From JAAYAY01 sp964429355 (GTDB lineage Bacteria > Planctomycetota > Planctomycetia > Pirellulales > Thermoguttaceae), in assembly GCA_964429355.1 (NCBI GenBank), contig CAYSCH010000334.1, forward strand, positions 1 to 10,404: a stretch of DNA of 10,404 nucleotides. Direction: 5' to 3'. The notes under the pieces are model-generated. The model was not told the DNA's origin. It did no database searches and saw only the letters and a program-made list of their open reading frames with translations. Positions 6,026-10,404 of the stretch are shown here, piece by piece. Each line of letters begins with the position of its first letter. Within the stretch, counting starts at the first letter, position 1. A program made the translations under genes and the position numbers.

Positions 6026-7492
6026 ATGACGCGGCATATCTTTTGTGTTTGGGGCACGATCAGTCTTCTGGCTGCCCTCGTGGCTCAAGGCTCTGCCGAT
6101 GAACCCCAGGTGTCGGTGGTTGTGGGCCAAGGGCCGGTTGCCGAAAACTGGCCCAGATTTCGCGGGCCGAACGGCACGGGCGTGAGTTCGTCCGTCGGAC
6201 TGCCGGATAAGGTGGAGCTGGATACCAACTTGCTCTGGAGAGTTGATTCCGGTACGGGGAGTTCGTCGCCGATCGTGGCCGATGGTCATGTGTATTTAAC
6301 GTCCTGCGAGGGCGAGGCGAGGTTTGTTGAGTGCCTGGCGGCCGAGACGGGCACGTTGCTCTGGAAACAGGCCGTTCAAAAGGTGCGTGAGGAAACGGCG
6401 AGCAACCCGAACAATCCGGCCACCTGCACGCCGGTGACGGACGGAGAGGATGTGGTGGCCTTCTTCCCGGACTCGGGGTTGTTCTGCTATTCAGAAGATG
6501 GAGCAGAACGCTGGCGGGCCGAGGTGGGACCATTCCACAGCATGCACGGGATCGCCGGCTCGCCGATCCTGGTCGACGGGCTGGTCGTGCTGTCGCTCGA
6601 TCAGCTGCGGGGTTCCCAACTTTCCGCCTACAAGCTTGCGTCCGGCGAAGAGGCCTGGAGCGTACCGCGAATCGACGGGCTGACGGGCGCGTATTCGACA
6701 CCCGCGGTGGTACCGGCCGAGGATGGGTCGGCGTGGATTGTGGCCAGTGGACCACAGGAGTTGTGCGGATATCGGGCAGAAACCGGGGAGAAGGTTTGGT
6801 CGGTACCCGGACTGACGAATGCCCCGATTTCCCTGCCGGTTGTTTCGGGAGGGCGGGTCTTCACGTGCGAACCGGTGGGGACGTCCGCCCCGTTCAGCAT
6901 GCTTGCGCCCATGGACACGGACAAGGACGGCAAGTACTCGCTGGAGGAAGGCAAGGCAAGCCTGCCCATGTACCGGCTATTGGAGCGCATCGACAGCGAC
7001 GAAGGAAACGGCGACGGCGTGGTCGAGGCGTCGGAATGGGACGCCGCTTTCGGCGGATTTCTCAACAAAGGCGGGCTCGTGGCGGTGGACCTGGCAGTCG
7101 GTGCTGAGAGGAAGTCTCCCGAAGTCCGCTGGACCTACGGGAAGTCCGTTCCGTACATAGCGTCGCCGCTGGTTCTCGACCGGGTCCTCTACATTGTCCA
7201 GGACGGCGGGATTGTCACCACGATCGATGCCCAGACCGGCAAGGTCTACCGGCGTGGCCGGCTCTCGCAAGGAGGCAAGCAGTTTTACGCCTCACCAGTT
7301 GCAGCCGACGGAAAGGTGTTTCTCCTGGACACGGAGGGACGGCTGACGGTGCTGAAGGCGGCTGAAGAATGGGAAGAATTCTCATCGATCGCACTCGACG
7401 AGCCGTGTTTTGCCACGCCGGCAATCTATGCGGGCCGGCTGTATGTGCGGACAACGAAGGGGCTCTATTGCTTCGGTGCGGCGAAGCGATAG
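6026..7492 (+). CDS. Exported PQQ-like beta-propeller protein with EF-hand insert
   Basis: 488 residues. A signal peptide (1-24, cleavage near Q-G-S-A) is followed by W42-P-R-F-R-G-P-N-G, the N-terminal motif common in planctomycete PQQ-propeller proteins. Repeated blades of the form V-Y-x-x...A-x-x-x-x-T-G-x-x-x-W follow, for example around L-A-A-E-T-G-T-L-L-W-K, R-A-E-T-G-E-K-V-W-S and I-D-A-Q-T-G-K-V-Y. Such propellers (BamB- and PQQ-dehydrogenase-like fold) act as scaffolds or enzymes; no catalytic PQQ or metal site is evident, so a scaffold or binding role is more likely. Between blades, residues 297-308 (D-T-D-K-D-G-K-Y-S-L-E-E) form a canonical EF-hand loop, and a second, irregular loop lies at 323-337. 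The start has no strong Shine-Dalgarno sequence; the nearest GAG is about 8 bases upstream. It is divergent from the DUF1080 cluster and convergent with the MFS gene. Confidence 0.93.
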   Translation: MTRHIFCVWGTISLLAALVAQGSADEPQVSVVVGQGPVAENWPRFRGPNGTGVSSSVGLPDKVELDTNLLWRVDSGTGSSSPIVADGHVYLTSCEGEARFVECLAAETGTLLWKQAVQKVREETASNPNNPATCTPVTDGEDVVAFFPDSGLFCYSEDGAERWRAEVGPFHSMHGIAGSPILVDGLVVLSLDQLRGSQLSAYKLASGEEAWSVPRIDGLTGAYSTPAVVPAEDGSAWIVASGPQELCGYRAETGEKVWSVPGLTNAPISLPVVSGGRVFTCEPVGTSAPFSMLAPMDTDKDGKYSLEEGKASLPMYRLLERIDSDEGNGDGVVEASEWDAAFGGFLNKGGLVAVDLAVGAERKSPEVRWTYGKSVPYIASPLVLDRVLYIVQDGGIVTTIDAQTGKVYRRGRLSQGGKQFYASPVAADGKVFLLDTEGRLTVLKAAEEWEEFSSIALDEPCFATPAIYAGRLYVRTTKGLYCFGAAKR

Positions 7493-7499
7493 GGTGTGG

Positions 7500-7567
7500 A
7501 CACGGATCGAGCTCACCGCAGTCGAAAACTAGGGTTTGCTTTGCGTCGAACCGGAGGCGATCCGTGT
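7500..7567. repeat. Inverted repeat between convergent genes, possible bidirectional terminator
   Basis: ACACGGATCG (7500-7509) and CGATCCGTGT (7558-7567) are perfect 10-base inverted arms separated by 48 bases, lying between two genes that end toward each other (stops at 7492 and 7602). The arms could form a long-loop stem in either transcript. No long T-run follows, so a classical intrinsic terminator is not shown. Confidence 0.4.
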
Positions 7568-7601
7568 TTGTGGCGAATTCCGGTCTCTGGAGCGGAGGAT
7601 T

Positions 7602-9242
7602 CTACTCGGGCAACGGTTTGCCCTTGGTTTCAGGGGCGAACCAGATGACGATCATGCCGACGATGTAGACCAGGGTGAGGGTGGCGCATGCCTTGGGGTA
7701 GCTGTCCTCAAACCAGTACTTCATCATCTGGCCGGTCGACAAAGCGCCGACGGCAGCCAGGATCCGCCCGGAGTTGAAACTCACACCTTGACCGGTTGCA
7801 CGCACCCGCGTGGGAAAGAGTTCCGGCAGATACAAGGGGCACCAGCCGTAGAACGACGCAGTCACCAAGCCCACAACTCCAATAAGCACCAAGAAACCCA
7901 AGTTGTATTCGTCAAACTGGCGGAACAGATACTGGCAGGAGATGAGTGACAACAGGCAGAGGAGGAAGTAGGCTGGGCGGCGTCCCAACCAGTTACCAAG
8001 AAAGGCGCCGACAAAACAGCCCACAATGGCACCAATGGAAATAAGCGTCTGAACCCATCCTTTGGCTTTTGGATTTTTGAACTCAATTTTACCGATGTTC
8101 CAGACCAGTTCACCCGTCTCCACATTCAGTTCGGCACGCTGGTCTTCCTTCTTTGGCTTCAACCTGACGGTGGCAAGGTCGATAGTCTTGGCGTCCAGAA
8201 CATCCTTATAGACCACGGAAGCTCCACCCACAGTCCCCTGGTTGGTAACCTTGACGCGATACTCGAGAAGCTCCCCGGCGGCAACGGGCTGTCTTTCTTT
8301 GATGAAGTGGAGTTTGGCGACCTTGTACTTCGGCTTGCCTTCACCCTGAGCTGTGGTTGAGCCGGGGCCATCTTCCGAAACGGTTGCCTGGTCTTTCATT
8401 TCGACCATTTTGGCCGTGACGGGGCCCACTGCGTCGCTGCGAACATTCGCACTGATGTTGAGGAAGCGATCGCCACCCGCCATCTCATCCGCCCAGAGAG
8501 TGAGGAATCCGGAGATGGCCCCCCAGGTTCCAATGAGCGCTACCGATGCGAAGACGATCCCGAACAGTGTCTGCTTGATCAAGGCCGGTCCAAAGATCTC
8601 GCGAAGCGGCTTCGACGAGCCTGTTTTGACAGATTCCTTCCAGCGTTGCGACTCGGGAATCAGGGCAAGAATAAAGAAGCAGAGGACGCCCGGTGCGGCA
8701 CCGGCCAGCATCATCCAGCGCCAGTTGCTTTCGTCAATCGCGAACTGGACTGCAACCAGGGAGATGGCCAGANNNNNNNNNNCGACATTGGCTGCTGCCC
8801 CGATGACGCCGGCCAGAACCGGCCGATACTTCTCCGGCCAGCACTCCATGATCAGCGCCACACCCAGGGCCCATTCTCCCCCCATGCCGACCGCGGCACA
8901 GAAGCGGAAAATGATCAAATGCACTGGTGACCCGGCGAAGAAGCAAAGTCCAGTGAACCCTGCATAGACGGCAATGCTCAGGGCCATGGTTCGAACGCGG
9001 CCGAGGCGGTCACCGAGCCAACCGAAGACCAGTCCACCGAGAGCGGCACCGAGGAGGAAGGCGGCGACCATATAGCTGTACCACTCGCTGATGACCGACT
9101 CCGCCGGCGAGTTGAGCAGATCGATCAGGGCCGGACGAGCCGCAATGGGAAACAGGCCCATTTCAAGGCCGTCAAACATCCAGCCCAAAAATGCCGCGAA
9201 CAGCACATACCATTGGGCTCTCGTCAGCTTATTGTCCGACAC
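7602..9242 (-). CDS. MFS transporter with DUF11-like periplasmic insertion (contains assembly gap)
   Basis: 546 residues as assembled. Twelve membrane helices are visible. The loop 2-3 motif G-W-L-G-D-R-L-G-R (74-82) is the MFS signature, and helix 4 has R-F-x-x-x-V-G-M-G-G-E-W, as in organic-acid and sugar porters; P-E-L-F-P-T-R-V-R (473-481) precedes helix 11. The substrate is unknown, perhaps a carboxylate or sugar. Between helix 7 (about 225-250) and helix 8 (about 396-420), where MFS proteins usually have a short outer loop, there are about 145 extra residues. Residues 318-390 resemble a DUF11-type beta-sandwich (G-E-L-L-E-Y-R-V-K-V-T-N-Q-G-T, then G-E-L-V-W-N-I-G-K-I). The topology places this in the periplasm. 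The GTG at 9242 is chosen because AGGAAAGGA lies 6 bases upstream; a TTG at 9317 would add 25 unlikely residues. Ten N bases interrupt helix 5 at residues 154-157. Confidence 0.9.
   Translation of the reverse strand: MSDNKLTRAQWYVLFAAFLGWMFDGLEMGLFPIAARPALIDLLNSPAESVISEWYSYMVAAFLLGAALGGLVFGWLGDRLGRVRTMALSIAVYAGFTGLCFFAGSPVHLIIFRFCAAVGMGGEWALGVALIMECWPEKYRPVLAGVIGAAANVXXXXLAISLVAVQFAIDESNWRWMMLAGAAPGVLCFFILALIPESQRWKESVKTGSSKPLREIFGPALIKQTLFGIVFASVALIGTWGAISGFLTLWADEMAGGDRFLNISANVRSDAVGPVTAKMVEMKDQATVSEDGPGSTTAQGEGKPKYKVAKLHFIKERQPVAAGELLEYRVKVTNQGTVGGASVVYKDVLDAKTIDLATVRLKPKKEDQRAELNVETGELVWNIGKIEFKNPKAKGWVQTLISIGAIVGCFVGAFLGNWLGRRPAYFLLCLLSLISCQYLFRQFDEYNLGFLVLIGVVGLVTASFYGWCPLYLPELFPTRVRATGQGVSFNSGRILAAVGALSTGQMMKYWFEDSYPKACATLTLVYIVGMIVIWFAPETKGKPLPE
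8058..8492 (-). other. Segment coding for the extra domain of the MFS transporter
   Basis: Encodes residues about 251-395. The first part (251-305) is polar and low in hydrophobic content, like a linker. The rest is strand-rich, with the DUF11-like pattern of Y-x-V-x-V-T-N-x-G-T near its start and W-x-I-G near its end. The end of the segment (8070-8100) is visibly more AT-rich than the flanks, with T- and A-runs. Confidence 0.65.
8773..8782. other. Assembly gap of ten N bases
   Basis: Ten undetermined bases inside the MFS gene. The reading frame happens to stay open with this placeholder length, and the protein on both sides matches helix 5 of the same transporter, so the true gap is probably short and a multiple compatible with the frame. 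The real length is unknown. Confidence 0.98.
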
Positions 9243-9248
9243 GGCTAG

Positions 9249-9257
9249 TCCTTTCCT
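9249..9257 (-). promoter_or_regulatory. Ribosome binding site that sets the GTG start of the MFS gene
   Basis: AGGAAAGGA on the minus strand ends 6 bases before the GTG at 9242, and the protein then begins with a short polar segment leading into helix 1. No comparable site precedes the upstream TTG at 9317. Confidence 0.75.
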
Positions 9258-9328
9258 GATCTCAGCAGAGCAGGTCGTCTCCCCGGGGCTCGGAGGCCGA
9301 GTCCCGTCGGCAGTCAACGAACTGGCAC

Positions 9329-9357
9329 ACTATAACCCAACCGAATGGTCGCTGCAA
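9329..9357 (-). promoter_or_regulatory. Candidate sigma70 promoter for the MFS gene
   Basis: On the minus strand: TTGCAG (9357-9352), a 17-base spacer and TATAGT (9334-9329, five of six matches to the -10). Transcription would start near 9322, about 80 bases before the GTG. A TGGCAC hexamer (9323-9328) abuts the -10, as an operator might. Confidence 0.5.
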
Positions 9358-9485
9358 GCATCATGCGGACCGGCGTCGACGAGCGGCTGAGGCCCGAGAG
9401 TCTCCCGGGAGTGACCAACTTGACGGCGGGTGGGGCGAGTTCGATAATCGCGCTCAAGCAGTTGGGGAGGGCATCTTTCCGCTGA

Positions 9486-9546
9486 GTGCCAACTCCACCC
9501 TCGATGGCACTGCGGCACTTGATTTGTGACAGGGTGCCAACCCCAC
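9486..9546. repeat. GTGCCAAC direct and inverted repeats upstream of the DJ-1/PfpI gene
   Basis: GTGCCAACTCCAC (9486-9498) recurs as GTGCCAACCCCAC (9534-9546), 12 of 13 bases identical and 48 bases apart. Between them, AGTGCCA (9485-9491) and TGGCACT (9505-9511) form a perfect 7-base inverted repeat with a 13-base spacer. I tested these for a sigma54 -24/-12 pattern and none fits, so a repressor or activator operator is the likelier reading. Confidence 0.45.
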
Positions 9547-9581
9547 AGTTAATGCTCACCCACCTGATTGAGGAGAGAAGC

Positions 9582-10256
9582 ATGAGCCTCATCATCGGTC
9601 GTCGTACATTCCTATCAACCCTGCTGGTCTCAGTGTTTCTGTTGAGTGTTGTCAGTGCGTCTTCTGGCGCAGACAGCAAGAAGGCCGGCAAGATCCTGAT
9701 GCCGATCGGCGACGCCACCGAGACGATGGACACTCTTTATCCCTTCTTCCGGCTTGCCGAGGAAGGCTTCGAAGTAGTAGTCGCCGGCCCGGAAGCGAGG
9801 CTCTACAACATGGTTCTCCACGAGGTGCCGCCCAACGGCGACGTGGCTTGGGACATCACCCAGGAGACCAAGGGCTACCACATCAAGGCCGAGATCGCTT
9901 TCAAGGACGTCAAGCCCGAGGAGTATGTGGGGCTGTTCCTGTCTGGAGGGCGAGCGCCAGAGTATTTGCGTTACGACAAGGACCTGATCCGGGTCATCCA
10001 GCACTTCGTCCAAGAAGACAAGCCGATCGCCGTGGTTTGTCACGGAATCGAACTGATCGCAGCCGCCGGGGGACTTGAAGGGGGGCGCAAGGCGACTACC
10101 GTGGCCAAGTGCGCCCTGGATATCACGCAGATCGGCGGTGTCTATGTCAACGAGCCGTGCGTCGTCGACGGAAATCTGGTCAGCGCGGGCACCTGGCACG
10201 ACTACGGCACAAAATTCTTCAAGGTATTCATCGAAAAGTTGAAGGCCAAGGATTGA
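9582..10256 (+). CDS. Exported DJ-1/PfpI-family protein
   Basis: 224 residues. The N-terminus has G-R-R-T-F-L-S (6-12) followed by a hydrophobic stretch to about 25, a twin-arginine-like signal peptide, with mature protein from about 30. The rest is a DJ-1/PfpI (class I glutamine amidotransferase-like) domain: E47 in the first loop, G-G-R-A-P-E-Y-L-R (122-130), and the nucleophile elbow A-V-V-C153-H154-G. The C-H pair and the Glu of G-G-R-A-P-E match the PfpI protease/glyoxalase-type site; the exact activity (peptidase, deglycase, glyoxalase or chaperone) cannot be set from sequence. The ATG at 9582 follows GAGGAG (9570-9575) by 6 bases, so the longer in-frame start at 9486 is rejected. It is divergent from the MFS gene. 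Most family members are cytosolic, so export is notable. Confidence 0.92.
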   Translation: MSLIIGRRTFLSTLLVSVFLLSVVSASSGADSKKAGKILMPIGDATETMDTLYPFFRLAEEGFEVVVAGPEARLYNMVLHEVPPNGDVAWDITQETKGYHIKAEIAFKDVKPEEYVGLFLSGGRAPEYLRYDKDLIRVIQHFVQEDKPIAVVCHGIELIAAAGGLEGGRKATTVAKCALDITQIGGVYVNEPCVVDGNLVSAGTWHDYGTKFFKVFIEKLKAKD

Positions 10257-10404
10257 GCCACCGATTCAGGTCGGCAACGCTCCGTTATGGCCGGAAGCCA
10301 CGCAGTTGAAGCAGGCCGGGGGTGTCGAATCGAATCGGGGCTGCCCTTGGCCCGGATGATATCGATGCCGATGGGGTAGGCCTGGACCAGGCAGGGCCCA
10401 AGCC
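10257..10404. other. Right-edge region without a confident gene
   Basis: Nothing firmly recognised. One minus-strand frame entering from the right edge (third position rich in G and C over about 30 codons, reading L-V-Q-A-Y-P-I-G-I-D-I-I-R-A-K-G) could be the end of a truncated gene, but it has no stop before it runs antisense into the DJ-1/PfpI gene. GCCTGG-A-CCAGGC (10380-10392) is a 13-base palindrome. No terminator with a T-run follows the gene ending at 10256. Confidence 0.3.

Larger units (their letters stand above)
9243..9581. other. Divergent control region between MFS and DJ-1/PfpI genes
   Basis: 339 bases with no recognised gene. A 40-codon plus-strand frame (9363-9485) exists but has no domain or ribosome binding site of note. 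The region holds an MFS promoter candidate, a 10-base palindrome CTCCCGGGAG (9402-9411) and four GTGCCA/TGGCAC hexamers. Confidence 0.55.

Noticed and set aside
5693..6289. Minus frame across the DUF1080/propeller gap, considered as a transposase remnant
   Set aside because: No transposase motif or flanking terminal repeats, and the frame runs antisense into the start of the propeller gene.
9363..9485. 40-codon plus-strand frame in the MFS/DJ-1 gap
   Set aside because: No recognisable domain and no clear ribosome binding site; it lies in a region better explained as regulatory.
9505..9520. Possible sigma54 promoter at TGGCACT upstream of the DJ-1 gene
   Set aside because: The -12 TTGC element is missing at the required spacing on either strand for each TGGCAC copy.

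Overview
The window is high-GC DNA that reads as Planctomycetota, probably from a metagenome-assembled or draft scaffold. The evidence is the protein content: paired exported DUF1080 proteins, a PQQ-type propeller that opens with the W-P-R-F-R-G-P-N-G motif common in that phylum and carries an EF-hand, a DUF11-like module, and an Rcp-type response regulator beside a large hybrid kinase. The phylum is an inference from families, not from a marker gene. A run of ten N bases (8773-8782) marks an assembly join.

Layout. (1) 1-2996, minus strand: a single-domain response regulator (2514-2996) followed by a hybrid histidine kinase (2417 to beyond the left edge) with domain order REC-PAS-HisKA-HATPase-REC-Hpt. 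Together they hold a full phosphorelay, but no DNA-binding or enzymatic output is visible. A sigma70-like promoter and a cluster of GGCAA palindromes lie upstream, in a 463-base gap. (2) 3460-5696, minus strand: two tandem paralogous exported DUF1080 proteins, then a small two-helix membrane protein with a PH-like C-terminal domain. A promoter candidate precedes the first gene, and a nested hairpin separates the second DUF1080 gene from the membrane-protein gene. (3) 6026-7492, plus strand: an exported PQQ-like beta-propeller with an EF-hand insert, divergent from region 2. (4) 7602-9242, minus strand, convergent with the propeller gene: an MFS transporter with about 145 extra residues between helices 7 and 8, including a DUF11-like beta-sandwich module. 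(5) 9582-10256, plus strand, divergent from the MFS gene: a DJ-1/PfpI-family protein with a twin-arginine-like signal peptide. The last 148 bases hold no confident gene.

How the genes might work together. Most products outside the two-component pair are predicted to be exported or membrane-bound: two DUF1080 domains (family known for 3-keto-glycoside hydrolysis), a propeller, a transporter with a periplasmic domain and a periplasmic DJ-1-like enzyme. This suits envelope or periplasmic carbohydrate handling, but no oxidoreductase or other glycoside hydrolase is present to define a pathway, so a shared pathway is only a guess. The MFS and DJ-1 genes share a divergent control region with four GTGCCA/TGGCAC hexamers, which suggests common regulation. 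The most unusual single item is the MFS transporter with the DUF11-like insertion. I do not see CRISPR arrays, tRNA or rRNA genes, insertion sequences or an obvious defence system.
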